Below are positions 8,298 through 17,151 of a stretch of DNA of 59,295 nucleotides, one piece after another. The notes under the pieces were generated by a model. That model did no database searches. It was not told the origin of the DNA and saw nothing but the letters and a program-made list of their open reading frames with translations. Position 1 is the first letter of the stretch. Each line of letters begins with the position of its first letter. Location of the stretch: positions 1 to 59,295 of the forward strand of contig JAFXTU010000012.1 in assembly GCA_017535635.1 (NCBI GenBank). The letters run 5' to 3'. This DNA is from Oscillospiraceae bacterium. GTDB lineage: Bacteria; Bacillota; Clostridia; Oscillospirales; Oscillospiraceae. Position numbers and translations under genes: made by a program.

Positions 8298-8908
8298 CGG
8301 CCTATCTGGACGCCTGCCTTGCCCGGGTGCCGGAAAGCCGCTACCGCCAGCGGCTGCGGCAGGAGCTTTCGGAGCATTACGAGGACCTGACGGAAGGCTT
8401 TCTCGCCCGGGGATATGAGGAGACGGAGGCAGGGCTTCGGGCCATGGAGAAGCTGGGCAGCCCGGAACAACTGCGGGAGGAGCTGGGAGAAGCCTGGTCC
8501 CGCCAGCCGGAGCGCCTGCGGCGGGACCTGGGACGGCTGGCCCTGGGCTGCTGCCTGGCGGGGGCAGGGGCGGTCCTGTCCTATGCGTTATTGTGGTATC
8601 TGGGCTCCGCCCAGGAAGGGGCGGTCCAATTCCGCCGCAGCCTGGGGGTTTACGGGGACCCCCGCTGGCGGCTCTTCGCCCAGGCCGTCCTCTTTGCGGG
8701 GCAGACGCTCCCCTGCTTTGTCTGGCTGCGTCTGCGCTTTCACCGCTCCCCCCGGCGGCGGGCGTGGGTCACGGCGGGGCTGGCGCTGACCTGGGCCCTG
8801 GGAAAAGCCCTGCTGCTCCTGGATGCCGGGAACCGGGGCTTCCCTTCCCTCCCCAGCTTACTGGGTACACTGGGGGCTGTGCTGGCGATCGGCCTGGTGT
8901 TTTCTTAA
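8282..8908 (+). CDS. HAAS/DUF1700-type membrane protein of the PadR operon
   Basis: The 208-aa protein has an N-terminal helical HAAS-like domain (residues 1-75, with the RQRLRQELSEHYEDLTEGFLARG pattern and a GSPEQLREELGEAW segment). About four hydrophobic segments follow. Such proteins are typically paired with PadR regulators and are thought to act as membrane signalling partners. I chose the ATG at 8282 (MPDQLTAYLDACL) because of the GGGGGCAGGCGGA just upstream; it overlaps the padR end. The precise function is unknown. Confidence 0.75.
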   Translation: MPDQLTAYLDACLARVPESRYRQRLRQELSEHYEDLTEGFLARGYEETEAGLRAMEKLGSPEQLREELGEAWSRQPERLRRDLGRLALGCCLAGAGAVLSYALLWYLGSAQEGAVQFRRSLGVYGDPRWRLFAQAVLFAGQTLPCFVWLRLRFHRSPRRRAWVTAGLALTWALGKALLLLDAGNRGFPSLPSLLGTLGAVLAIGLVFS

Positions 8909-8929
8909 CGGGATGAGGTGGTTTGAACT

Positions 8930-9760
8930 ATGATGAAACTCATGCGCGCACAGCTTTACGCCATGCTCCGCAGCCGCTTCTGCCTGCTGTTTCTGGCCGC
9001 TGCCCTGCTCCTCAGCGCCGCACTGTTTTTCGACAACGGGGACGTGGTGGGCAGCGTCCGGGAGCTGGAAGAGAAGGCGGAGCTGATGGGCTTTGAAGGC
9101 ATGCGGCGGCTGGAACGGGCGGAGGAGGCGGAGAGCATCGACGAGGTGATGGCGATCCTCCGCGTCCGGCAGGTGATCGCCGCGCCGGCAATCGCCTCAA
9201 CAAACGGGATGCTGATGTTTCTTTTCCTGCTGCCGGGCATCACCCTGGCCCCGGCGCTGACAAGGACGTCGGGGATCCGGCAGGATCTGCGGCTGTACAG
9301 GAGGGTGAAACCCCTTCTCAGCCGCATGGTCCTGAGCGCCACCTTCTGTCTGCTTCTCTCCTCCGCCATATATCTCGTCTTTCTCCGGTATTATACGGAT
9401 TGGCGGGCCGCGCCGCCGGGGCTGCTCGGGCGGAATTATCTCATTCTGGAGCTCTATATCCTCGCCTGCGTCGGCTACGTCTATTTCGTCTACGTGCTGC
9501 TGAGAAAAACCTGGCTCGCAGCCCCGGCCATGCTGCTGGCGGAGGCGCTGCTGCACCGGATCGTTCCGGGGCTTTACGTATTCTATCCCCTCACCATGCT
9601 CCCCTATTATACCAGCGTCGCATATCTGGATACGACGAGCCTGGTGGCGGCGGACTGCCCGCCGGGGAAACTGATCGGCTACTGCGCCGTGTGCCTGGCC
9701 TATCTCGTGATCTGTCCGCTTTTGTCCGTTTGGATCTTCAAGCGGCGCGACTTTCCTTGA
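8930..9760 (+). CDS. ABC-2 type transporter permease
   Basis: This 276-aa membrane protein has an N-terminal transmembrane segment (residues 17-34) and a charged extracytoplasmic stretch (40-85). Several more hydrophobic segments follow, ending in a short basic tail KRRDFP. This topology and its place before an ABC ATPase fit an ABC-2 exporter permease. GAGGTGG precedes the tandem ATGATG start. It probably forms one exporter with the ATPase at 9775 and the membrane protein at 10551; the substrate is not indicated. Confidence 0.75.
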   Translation: MMKLMRAQLYAMLRSRFCLLFLAAALLLSAALFFDNGDVVGSVRELEEKAELMGFEGMRRLERAEEAESIDEVMAILRVRQVIAAPAIASTNGMLMFLFLLPGITLAPALTRTSGIRQDLRLYRRVKPLLSRMVLSATFCLLLSSAIYLVFLRYYTDWRAAPPGLLGRNYLILELYILACVGYVYFVYVLLRKTWLAAPAMLLAEALLHRIVPGLYVFYPLTMLPYYTSVAYLDTTSLVAADCPPGKLIGYCAVCLAYLVICPLLSVWIFKRRDFP

Positions 9761-9774
9761 GGGGAGGCAGAAGG

Positions 9775-10554
9775 ATGATCGTTTTTGAAGCCGAAGGGCT
9801 GGGAAAAACCTATGGCCGCGGGAGAAACCTGACCACGGCGCTCTCCCAGGTCGATCTGCGCCTGGAGGAAGGGCGCATCTACGGCCTGGTGGGCAATAAC
9901 GGGGCCGGAAAGACCACGCTGATGAAGCTGATGGCGGGCCTTATTCTGCCCACAGAGGGCAGCATGGCTCTTTTCGGAGCGAGGGACCCGAAGGGACAGC
10001 AGGCCGCGCGGCTGCAGCTGGGAGCCCTGATCTCCGAGGCTTCGGGCTATGAGGACCTGAGCCTTTGGCAGAATCTGCGGACGCAGGCGATCCTGCTCCC
10101 CCCTGGGCAGAGGGGAGACCTGCGGGCCCTCTGCGAGCTTGTGGGGCTGGACAGGGACAGCCTCCGGCGGACCCTTCGCCAGGCCTCCGCGGGACAGAAG
10201 CAGCGGTACGGTCTGGCCGCCGCCCTGCTGGGAAGTCCGAAGCTCCTGCTGCTGGACGAGCCCATGAACGCCCTCGACCCCAGCGGCGTGGCGGAGATCC
10301 GGGAGCTGCTTCTGCGCCTGAACCGGGAGAAGGGCATTACAATCCTCGTTTCCAGCCACCTGCTGGCAGAGCTGCACAAGATCGCCACGGACTACATCTT
10401 TCTCCGATTTGGTCAAGTCCTGGAAACCGTCACCGTGAAGGAGCTGGACCGCCGGATCGAGGCCAGGGGCCTGAAGGACGCTGAGGCCTATTTCACGGAG
10501 CTGGAGCGGTCTGCCCGGGCGACCGAAACCGGCCAGGCGAGGCCGGAAGCATGA
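9775..10554 (+). CDS. ABC transporter ATP-binding protein
   Basis: The 259-aa ATPase has Walker A GNNGAGKTT (residues about 40-48), the C-loop SAGQKQRYGLA (a variant of LSGGQ), Walker B LLLLDEP and the H-loop SSH. It powers the ABC-2 exporter made with the flanking permeases. The ATG at 9775 has GGGGAGG upstream. It overlaps the next gene by 4 nt (ATGA). Confidence 0.93.
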   Translation: MIVFEAEGLGKTYGRGRNLTTALSQVDLRLEEGRIYGLVGNNGAGKTTLMKLMAGLILPTEGSMALFGARDPKGQQAARLQLGALISEASGYEDLSLWQNLRTQAILLPPGQRGDLRALCELVGLDRDSLRRTLRQASAGQKQRYGLAAALLGSPKLLLLDEPMNALDPSGVAEIRELLLRLNREKGITILVSSHLLAELHKIATDYIFLRFGQVLETVTVKELDRRIEARGLKDAEAYFTELERSARATETGQARPEA

Positions 10555-11222
10555 GGCGCTGCCTGCGCAGCCAGCTTTGGACGCTGTTCCGCGTCTGGTG
10601 GCTGCCGCTGCTCCCCCTCGCCCTGGGCCTGCTCCTGGGCTGGGAGGCCGCTGCGGCCCTGGCCGCCTATGCGCGCCGGTCCGGCGGGCCGGATGCGCAG
10701 AGCACACTTGCGTTTCTGCTGGACGTCCGGCATTTCGTTCCCCTGGCGGGAGCGGCGTGGGCAGCGGCGTTCCTGGGCATGGAGTTCGACGGCCGGGGCG
10801 CGGCTGCTCTCCTTTCCCGGGGCTGCAGCCGGTTTCAGGTTTTCGGAAGCAAGCTCCTTCTCTGCTTTTTGGGCTGCGCCGTCGTCTCCCTGGCCTCGCA
10901 GTTGGCCGCTGTTTTGCCCAGCTTCTCCGTCTGGCAAAGCCTTCCGGCCTCGTTCCTGCTGCGCTGCTTCGGCCTCCGGCTCCTGCTGGACCTGGGGATG
11001 ATGGCCCCGTGCGCTGCCATCGTCGTTTTTTCCGGCAGCAACCTCTATGGCCGTGCTCTGGCGGGAGTCTACGGTCTGCTGCTTTGGCGGTGTATGGGCA
11101 GCCACTATGCGCTGTGGCTGCCGGGACCGGGAAAGGCCGATTCCCTTGCCTGCTGGCCGCTGGCGGCCCTTCCCTTGAGCATTGCCGCATACTGGCTCAC
11201 TCTGCAGCGAAAAGAGTTCTGA
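10551..11222 (+). CDS. Membrane protein, second ABC-2 type permease subunit
   Basis: This 223-aa protein has about five or six hydrophobic segments and a positively charged N-terminus (MRRCLRSQLWTLFRVWW). It lies last in the PadR operon and overlaps the ATPase gene by 4 nt, so it is most likely a second, divergent permease subunit. No family motif is distinct enough to name it further. A clear terminator follows at 11257. Confidence 0.6.
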   Translation: MRRCLRSQLWTLFRVWWLPLLPLALGLLLGWEAAAALAAYARRSGGPDAQSTLAFLLDVRHFVPLAGAAWAAAFLGMEFDGRGAAALLSRGCSRFQVFGSKLLLCFLGCAVVSLASQLAAVLPSFSVWQSLPASFLLRCFGLRLLLDLGMMAPCAAIVVFSGSNLYGRALAGVYGLLLWRCMGSHYALWLPGPGKADSLACWPLAALPLSIAAYWLTLQRKEF

Positions 11223-11256
11223 TCGTTTTTCGTTATACGCATTGATGATCGATCCA

Positions 11257-11287
11257 ACAGGCTTCCCCGACGGGAGCCTGTTTTTTT
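11257..11287 (+). terminator. Intrinsic terminator of the PadR-ABC operon
   Basis: AACAGGCT pairs with AGCCTGTT around a short GC-rich loop, directly followed by TTTTTTTG. It is a classic hairpin plus T-run 35 nt after the stop at 11222. Confidence 0.88.
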
Positions 11288-11390
11288 GTTCGATGCCTCT
11301 ATGCGGCAACGGTTCCGAACCGAACGCCGGACTTTCTTTCCGCTTTCATATTTGGTATAATTCCCATATCCTGTGGGGGAGGCGAACGAT

Positions 11391-12161
11391 ATGGACTTAC
11401 GTTGTCTGCTGTTTGACCTGGATGGAACGCTGCTCCGCAGCGACAAGACCATATCGCCCCGCACCCTGCGGGCGCTGGAGGCCTGCAGGGAACGGGGGAT
11501 CAAGATCGGGATCTGCACCAACCGGTCGGAAAACCGGGCAAAGCCCTTTCTGGACCAGCTTGGGCCGGAGGTCATCATCTCCAGCGGCGGCGCTCTGGTG
11601 CGCTATGATGGTGAGATCATCTTCCGGGCAGAGTTTTCTCCCCCGGAGACCCGGAGGGTCCTGGACCGGATACAGGAGATCTGCGGCGTTGAAACGGAGA
11701 TCACCGTAGACGGAGAGACCGCCCATTACTGGAACTTCAAATCTGATCCCGGCATCATGGACAAGAGCTGGTCCGGAAGTACCTATTGCGACTTTTCCCG
11801 GTTCAGCGGCAGTGCGCTGAAGCTCTGCGCAAAGATCACGGACGAGACCTTTCCGGCTCTGAAAGCCGCGCTGCCGGACTGTGATTGCGTTCGCTTTTCC
11901 GGCGAAGACTGGTGCAAGATCACCAAGGCGAATGCCACAAAGGAAAACGCCCTGCGGGAGCTGTGCCGGGTTTCCGGGCTGAGCCTGGCGGGCTTCGCCG
12001 CCTTTGGAGACGATACCCCGGATATCGGGATGCTGCGCCTCTGCGGACTCGGCGTGGCCATGGGCAACGCCGTCCCGGCAGTGAAGGCCGCGGCGGATGT
12101 TGTCATCGGCACGAACGACGAGGACGGGATCGCTGAGTGGCTGGAGGAGCAGTTTCAATAA
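11391..12161 (+). CDS. HAD-IIB (Cof-type) phosphatase
   Basis: The 256-aa protein shows HAD motif I FDLDGTLL (residues 8-15), motif II CTN, and the C-terminal GDDTPDIGML motif IV with a C2B-type cap between. Cof-type enzymes dephosphorylate sugar phosphates, FMN or similar small molecules; the substrate is not predictable. The ATG at 11391 follows GGGGGAGG. An extended -10 (TGGTATAAT, 11351-11359) precedes it, with only a weak -35. A second HAD gene follows 29 nt downstream, likely in the same transcript. Confidence 0.85.
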   Translation: MDLRCLLFDLDGTLLRSDKTISPRTLRALEACRERGIKIGICTNRSENRAKPFLDQLGPEVIISSGGALVRYDGEIIFRAEFSPPETRRVLDRIQEICGVETEITVDGETAHYWNFKSDPGIMDKSWSGSTYCDFSRFSGSALKLCAKITDETFPALKAALPDCDCVRFSGEDWCKITKANATKENALRELCRVSGLSLAGFAAFGDDTPDIGMLRLCGLGVAMGNAVPAVKAAADVVIGTNDEDGIAEWLEEQFQ

Positions 12162-12190
12162 GCGCATTGGTTCTTTTTGAAGGTGATTAT

Positions 12191-12949
12191 ATGATTTACA
12201 CCGTTTTTATCGATTTGGATGATACTCTGCTGAACAGAGAAAAGAAGATATCCGAAGAAACCCTGAATGCTTTGCGAAGATTTCAAATGCTCGGAAACCA
12301 TATTGTATTTGCAACCGCCCGTTCCAGGCAGCTTCACGGGCTGCAGGAGTGTGTAAAGACGATCACTCCCTACTTTATCTTTCATAACGGCGGGGAGATC
12401 GTCAGTAATGGTAAAACGATATTTCAAGGCTTTTTCAGCAAAGAGGAGACGGAGCGTATCGGCAGGTATCTAACGGCAAAGCAAATCAAGGCGGCGGTAA
12501 TACTCGATGATGCGTATTATGCAAACTACGATGCACCTGCCATTTGGGGACAGATACGAAACTATACCTATACAAGTTTTGAAGACGCGGAGTTTCAGGC
12601 CCCCAAGTTCTCGGTGTTATTGGATGATCAATCGCAGACAAGAGAATTCGACGTGCTGAATGATCTGGCACGCATAACCTTCATTGATAACCATACCGGT
12701 GCTATTCTTGCTCCGAAGAACGTATCCAAGGGAGCGGCTGTGCGGATCATGCTTGACAGGCTGTTTTTTGAAGGCAAAAGCATTTTTATCGGCAACGACT
12801 ATAATGATCTTTCCGGTTTCGAAGAATGTGATATGAAAGTCGCAGTCGCAAACGCAGAGCCTGCCGTACTGGATCGAGCGGACAGGATCATCGGCAGCAA
12901 CAACGAGGACGGAGTTGCCCGGTTTCTCAATGATCTGTGTGTTGTTTAA
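12191..12949 (+). CDS. HAD-IIB phosphatase, AT-richer paralog
   Basis: This 252-aa protein carries FIDLDDTLL (motif I, residues 6-14), TARSRQ near motif II and GNDYNDLSGFE (motif IV). It is the second HAD-IIB gene in tandem. Base composition is visibly more AT-rich than the neighbouring genes, with many A/T third positions, which hints at separate acquisition instead of local duplication. The start at 12191 has GAAGGTGA upstream. Substrate unknown. Confidence 0.85.
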   Translation: MIYTVFIDLDDTLLNREKKISEETLNALRRFQMLGNHIVFATARSRQLHGLQECVKTITPYFIFHNGGEIVSNGKTIFQGFFSKEETERIGRYLTAKQIKAAVILDDAYYANYDAPAIWGQIRNYTYTSFEDAEFQAPKFSVLLDDQSQTREFDVLNDLARITFIDNHTGAILAPKNVSKGAAVRIMLDRLFFEGKSIFIGNDYNDLSGFEECDMKVAVANAEPAVLDRADRIIGSNNEDGVARFLNDLCVV

Positions 12950-12985
12950 ACAGCATCCTTAACGGAATCACATCGGGTTCCCTCG

Positions 12986-13014
12986 TTGACTTTGTTCCCC
13001 GCTCAAAGTATAAT
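12986..13014 (+). promoter_or_regulatory. Sigma-A promoter for the C-GCAxxG-C-C / nudC / ene-reductase operon
   Basis: TTGACT (12986-12991), a 17-bp spacer and TATAAT (13009-13014) form a near-consensus promoter, 87 bp before the TTG start at 13101. Confidence 0.8.
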
Positions 13015-13100
13015 CAGCAGTATAAAACCAATGCTTGGAGCTGTGCTGCCGGCTGCCGGAGCTTTCACCGGCCCAGCGCGGAAGGAAAGGTGAGTATCTT

Positions 13101-13532
13101 TTGAAAAAGACCTGGACGGAGGACGAGATCGCCCTCATGGCGGAAAAGGCCGCGGGAATGCACGCCACGGGCTGCAACTGCGCCCAGAGCGTTTTTCTCA
13201 TGTTCGCGGAGCAGGGCGGGCTGGACCGGGAGACGGCCCGGAAGCTGCTGCAGGCCTTCGGTGGCGGCCTGGCCGTGGGGGAAGTCTGCGGCGCCCTCTC
13301 CGGCGCGGCGGCGGCCCTGGGGCTGCTGGCCGACCCAGTGCCTCCGGGGGACATGGAGGCGAAGATGGCCTTTTCCCAGAGGACCAGGGCCCTGGCCGAG
13401 GCCTTCCGGGAGGGGGCGGGGGCCCTGCGCTGCGAGGCGCTGCGTCCCGAGGATATGGAAGCCCGGAGGGCCGTCTGCGGCGGCTATATCCGGCTGGGAG
13501 TCAGACTGGCGGCGGAGGCGCTGATGAAATGA
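13101..13532 (+). CDS. C-GCAxxG-C-C family protein
   Basis: This 143-aa protein matches the C_GCAxxG_C_C (redox-active cysteine) family: a GCNCAQSVF motif near residues 25-33, GGGLAVGEVCGALSGA in the middle, and later cysteines in LRCEAL and AVCGGY. Members are thought to bind a metal or act in redox chemistry; the role is not established. No ATG fits. The TTG at 13101 (LKKTWTED) has AAAGGTGAG 5 nt upstream, better than the earlier in-frame TTG at 13035. It overlaps nudC by 4 nt and is in operon with nudC and an OYE-type flavoenzyme, consistent with redox metabolism. Confidence 0.8.
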   Translation: MKKTWTEDEIALMAEKAAGMHATGCNCAQSVFLMFAEQGGLDRETARKLLQAFGGGLAVGEVCGALSGAAAALGLLADPVPPGDMEAKMAFSQRTRALAEAFREGAGALRCEALRPEDMEARRAVCGGYIRLGVRLAAEALMK

Positions 13533-14386
13533 TTCAGAACATCGAACCGAAAACTTATGTCAACCACTATGACCCGGAAAAGAGGCCGGGCCCGGGGGCC
13601 TACGTGATCTTCTTCGACCCGAAAAAGCTGCTCTTCTGCAAGACCGGGATGGGGACCCTCACCTTCCCCACCTACGGGGAGCTGGAGGACAAGGAGGGGC
13701 TCTTCGTCTACCTCTTCTCTATCAGCGGGGAGGAATTCTACCTGGCTCTGGAAAAGCAGGGTGTTCCCAAAGCGCCCCCCGCCTGGGAGGGCTGGGACAT
13801 GGCTCCCCTGTTCAGCGTGAGCCGCCTGCAGCCCAAGCACATGGCCTACGCCGCCCTGGAGGCCGCCACCCTGGGGACCTGGTACACCGGGAACCGCTTC
13901 TGCGGCCGCTGCGGGCAGGAGATGGTCCATTCGGAGACCGAGCGGGCCCTCCAGTGCCCGGCGTGCGGGAACCTGGTCTACCCCCGGATCAACCCGGTGG
14001 CCATCGTGGGGGTCCGCAATGGGGATAAGCTTCTGCTCACCAAGTACAAGGGGCGGCCCCAGGTCCCCTTCTACGCCCTGATCGCCGGCTTCGCCGAGGT
14101 GGGTGAGTCTATCGAGGACACGGTGCGCCGGGAGGTCATGGAGGAGACCGGCGTACATGTGAAAAACCTGCACTTCTACAAAAGCCAGCCCTGGGCCCTC
14201 AGCGACAGCCTGCTCATGGGCTTCTTCTGCGACCTGGACGGAGAGGAGACGCCCCACGCCGACGGGACGGAGCTCTCCGTGGCGGAGTGGGTCCATCGGG
14301 ACGACATTCCCAACCGGGACGACGGCTTCTCCCTCACCGGGGAGATGATCGAATACTTCCGTCTCCACGGAAAAGGAGAATACTAA
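13529..14386 (+). CDS. nudC: NAD(+) diphosphatase NudC
   Basis: The 285-aa Nudix hydrolase cleaves NAD(H) to NMN(H) and AMP and can decap NAD-capped RNA in other bacteria. A zinc ribbon (CGRCG then CPACG, residues 125-150) precedes the Nudix domain. The Nudix box runs GFAEVGES to REVMEETG, and the NudC-specific SQPW motif follows as SQPWALSDS. The Pro-Phe of the usual SQPWPFPxS is changed to Ala-Leu, a mild variation. It is translationally coupled to the upstream gene and 19 nt before the ene-reductase gene. Confidence 0.9.
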   Translation: MIQNIEPKTYVNHYDPEKRPGPGAYVIFFDPKKLLFCKTGMGTLTFPTYGELEDKEGLFVYLFSISGEEFYLALEKQGVPKAPPAWEGWDMAPLFSVSRLQPKHMAYAALEAATLGTWYTGNRFCGRCGQEMVHSETERALQCPACGNLVYPRINPVAIVGVRNGDKLLLTKYKGRPQVPFYALIAGFAEVGESIEDTVRREVMEETGVHVKNLHFYKSQPWALSDSLLMGFFCDLDGEETPHADGTELSVAEWVHRDDIPNRDDGFSLTGEMIEYFRLHGKGEY

Positions 14387-14405
14387 ACGACAGGAGAAAA
14401 CCGAT

Positions 14406-16409
14406 ATGGCCGCTTCGGACTATCCCCATCTGTTCTCCCCCATCGTACTGGGAAAGCAGTTCTTCAAGCATCGCATTTTCGCCTCCCCTCAGGATAACCC
14501 CCAGCTGGACGCAAACAAGTTCCTGACTCGGGACGCCATGGCCTTCTATGAGCGCAAGGCCCAAGGGGGCTTTGCCTCCGTCTGCGTGGGGGACTACATG
14601 GTGGACTCCCGCGCCGGGCACAGCCACCCTTTCCAGCTCCGGGGGGACGACGTCCGGGGCAAGGCCAGCATGTTCCGCACCGCCATGGGCATCACCAAAC
14701 ACGGAGCCGTGGCCGCCGCCGAGCTGAACCACGCGGGGGCAAACTCCAACATGTGGGAGAGGGAGGGTTTCGTCTACGGCTTCGCCGACGGCCTCCGGGC
14801 CGACGGCGTGGAGGTCCGGGCCTTTGACGACGCCTGGCTGGAACGGCTCATCGCCTGCTTCGCCGACGCGGCGGCTTACGCCCGGCAGGTAGGCTTCCAA
14901 ATGATCACCCTCCACGGGGGACACGGCTGGTGCCTGAACCAGTTCATGAGTCCCCGGGAAAACACCCGCCGGGACAAGTGGGGCGGCAGTCTGGAGAACC
15001 GGATGCGCTTCCCTCTGGCGGTGATCGAAGCAGTGCGTAAACGCATCGGGAACGCCATGCCCATCGAGATCCGCCTCTCCGGGGCGGAGTGGGTCCCCGG
15101 CGGCTACGACGCGGACGAGTGCGTAGCCATCGCCAAGGCCCTGGACGGGAAGGTGGACCTGCTGCACATCTCCGCCGGGCACCACGAGGACGACGTGGCC
15201 AGCATGCGCACCCACCCCACCATGTTCCTGGAGGACGGCTGCAACACCTTCTACGCCGCCGAGGTGAAGAAGCATGTGAAGACCCCGGTGGCCACCGTGG
15301 GCGCGCTGACGGACGTGAGGATGATGGAGGAGCTCATCGCCTCCGGGAAGACGGATATCGTGGAGCTGGGCCGCCAGAGTCTGGCGGACCCGGACCTTCC
15401 CCTGAAAGCCCAGACCGGGCGGGAGGAGGACATCACCCGCTGCATGCGCTGCTTCACCTGCTTTTCCAACAGCACCCTGGGGGGCATCTTCTACTGCTCC
15501 GTCAACCCGGAGATCGGCAACGAGCTGGAAACCATGTTCGACACGCCGCCCCGGGAGAAGAAAAAGGTCCTGGTGGCCGGGGGCGGCATCGGCGGGATGC
15601 AGGCGGCCCTGACCCTCAGCCGGCGGGGGCACGAAGTCATTCTCTGCGAGAAGACCGGGCGGCTGGGGGGCGTCCTCCGCTGCGAGTGTAATATTCCCTT
15701 CAAAAAGCCTTTGGAAAACTACCTGGACCTGCAGGAAAAGCGCATCGCCAGGGCGGGCATCGAAGTCCGGCTGAACACGGCGGTGACGCCGGAGCTTGCC
15801 TCCGCCCTGCGGCCTGACGTGATCGTCGCCGCCTTAGGCTCCAGACCGGTGAAGCCCCCCGTGAAGAACATCGACGCAGGAAACGTGGTGGGGGCCGAGG
15901 AAGTGTACTACAACCCGGAGAAGGCCGGGCAGAAATGCGTGATCCTGGGCGGCGGCCTGGTGGGGCTGGAGCTGGGGGTCTTCCTGGCCGGTTATAAGGG
16001 CCGGGAAGTGGACGTGATCGAAATGCTCCCCACCACCCTGGCCTCCGACCCCGGCGGCGGCACCAGTGAGCGGATGGGCAGCGTGGGCATGGCCGCCGGG
16101 GACGCTCTGGTGCAGGGCGTAGCCCTGCGGGTGAAGCTCGGAGAGCTTCCCAACATGCGGGTCCATACCTCCACACGGGCCCTGGAAGTCACGGAAAACG
16201 GCCTTCTGGTCTCCGGCCCGGAGGGGGAATACGAGATCGAAGCCGACACGGTGATCTACGCCGCCGGACAGCGCCCCCTGCGGGAGGACGCCCTGGCCCT
16301 CCGGGACTGCGCGCCGGAATTCCACATGCTGGGGGACTGTGTTGCCCCAAAGAACATCGTAGCCGCCACCCAGGCCGCCTTCCAGCTGGCCAGGGACATC
16401 GGGCGGTAA
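14406..16409 (+). CDS. OYE-type NADH:flavin oxidoreductase / ene-reductase with 4Fe-4S site (paralog 2)
   Basis: This 667-aa enzyme is a clear paralog of the protein at 5851-7803: same start (YPHLFSPIVLGK), FMN barrel motif TLHGGHGWCLNQF then NTRRDKWGG, Cys cluster CMRCFTC with YCSVNP, and the FAD/NAD motifs VLVAGGGIGGMQAA and VILGGGLVGLELG. It should reduce an activated C=C bond using NAD(P)H, FMN, FAD and a 4Fe-4S cluster. An insertion of about 40 residues (around SDPGGGTSERMGSVGMAAGD) in the C-terminal part is not present in paralog 1. Last gene of its operon; the substrate is unknown. Confidence 0.87.
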   Translation: MAASDYPHLFSPIVLGKQFFKHRIFASPQDNPQLDANKFLTRDAMAFYERKAQGGFASVCVGDYMVDSRAGHSHPFQLRGDDVRGKASMFRTAMGITKHGAVAAAELNHAGANSNMWEREGFVYGFADGLRADGVEVRAFDDAWLERLIACFADAAAYARQVGFQMITLHGGHGWCLNQFMSPRENTRRDKWGGSLENRMRFPLAVIEAVRKRIGNAMPIEIRLSGAEWVPGGYDADECVAIAKALDGKVDLLHISAGHHEDDVASMRTHPTMFLEDGCNTFYAAEVKKHVKTPVATVGALTDVRMMEELIASGKTDIVELGRQSLADPDLPLKAQTGREEDITRCMRCFTCFSNSTLGGIFYCSVNPEIGNELETMFDTPPREKKKVLVAGGGIGGMQAALTLSRRGHEVILCEKTGRLGGVLRCECNIPFKKPLENYLDLQEKRIARAGIEVRLNTAVTPELASALRPDVIVAALGSRPVKPPVKNIDAGNVVGAEEVYYNPEKAGQKCVILGGGLVGLELGVFLAGYKGREVDVIEMLPTTLASDPGGGTSERMGSVGMAAGDALVQGVALRVKLGELPNMRVHTSTRALEVTENGLLVSGPEGEYEIEADTVIYAAGQRPLREDALALRDCAPEFHMLGDCVAPKNIVAATQAAFQLARDIGR

Positions 16410-16427
16410 CGTTCAGAGCAGAAATAA

Positions 16428-16466
16428 CGGGCTGCGGCAGACTTTCATTCCTTCTGCCGCAGCCCG
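16428..16466. terminator. Bidirectional terminator
   Basis: A 14-bp inverted repeat (CGGGCTGCGGCAGA and TCTGCCGCAGCCCG, 11-nt loop) lies between convergent genes ending at 16409 and 16483. A/T-rich stretches flank it on both sides. Confidence 0.8.
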
Positions 16467-16482
16467 ATTACTCTTTCTGAAT

Positions 16483-17151
16483 TCACGCTTTTTTGCTTTT
16501 CTCTGCCAGATCCACGAACCAGCGGAAGAGCCTGAGCCCATCCACGGTGTCGGCTCTGGCGCGGCCCAGGCACATCCGCTCCGGGTGCCACTGGACGCTG
16601 TAGACCGGCAGTGTCTTGTGGGCGCAGGCTTCGATCACCCCGTCCTCCGTCCAGTGAACCGGCGTCAGCTCCGAAGCCACGCGCCCGATCCCCTGGTGGT
16701 GGGCGCTGTTGACGCTGAAGCGCGCCCCGTAGAGCACCGCCAGGAAGGACCCGGCCTCCGCCCTCGTCTCATGCGCCCGGTCCCCGGTCTTTTCGGGCAC
16801 GTGGGCCTCCGCCGTGGGAAGGTGCTGGATGAGGGTCCCGCCAAAGAATACATTCAGGACCTGGTGCCCCCGGCAGATGCCCAGGATGGGCTTTCCCGCC
16901 TCCAGATAGGCCCGGATGAGCCGGAATTCCGCCTCGTCCCGATCCTTGTCCACGCCGAAGCAGGCGCTGTTCTCCTCCCCGTAGCGCCCGGGGTCCACGT
17001 CGCCCCCGCCGGAGAGGATCAGTCCGTCGCAGACTTCCGCCATCGGCTCCGGCAGATAGGCCGCCAGGGCCGAGGCCCCGGAAGCCTCCACCGCCTCCGG
17101 GTAATTCCGCACCAGGTCTCGCCCCAGGGAGATCTGGAGCCTAACCTTCAA
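16483..17151 (-). CDS. Gamma-glutamyl-gamma-aminobutyrate hydrolase family (PuuD-like class I amidotransferase)
   Basis: The 222-aa protein has the peptidase C26 layout: LILSGGGDVDPGRYGEE (about 43-59), nucleophile elbow GICRGHQVLNVFFGG and the C-terminal catalytic YSVQWHPE. Relatives split gamma-glutamyl bonds such as gamma-Glu-GABA. No ATG is suitable; the TTG at 17151 (LKVRLQISLG) has GGAGGCGGAGGA 5 nt upstream and aligns with the family N-terminus. It overlaps the upstream small membrane-protein gene by 11 nt. It is slightly shorter than typical PuuD (about 250 aa). Confidence 0.8.
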   Translation of the reverse strand: MKVRLQISLGRDLVRNYPEAVEASGASALAAYLPEPMAEVCDGLILSGGGDVDPGRYGEENSACFGVDKDRDEAEFRLIRAYLEAGKPILGICRGHQVLNVFFGGTLIQHLPTAEAHVPEKTGDRAHETRAEAGSFLAVLYGARFSVNSAHHQGIGRVASELTPVHWTEDGVIEACAHKTLPVYSVQWHPERMCLGRARADTVDGLRLFRWFVDLAEKSKKA

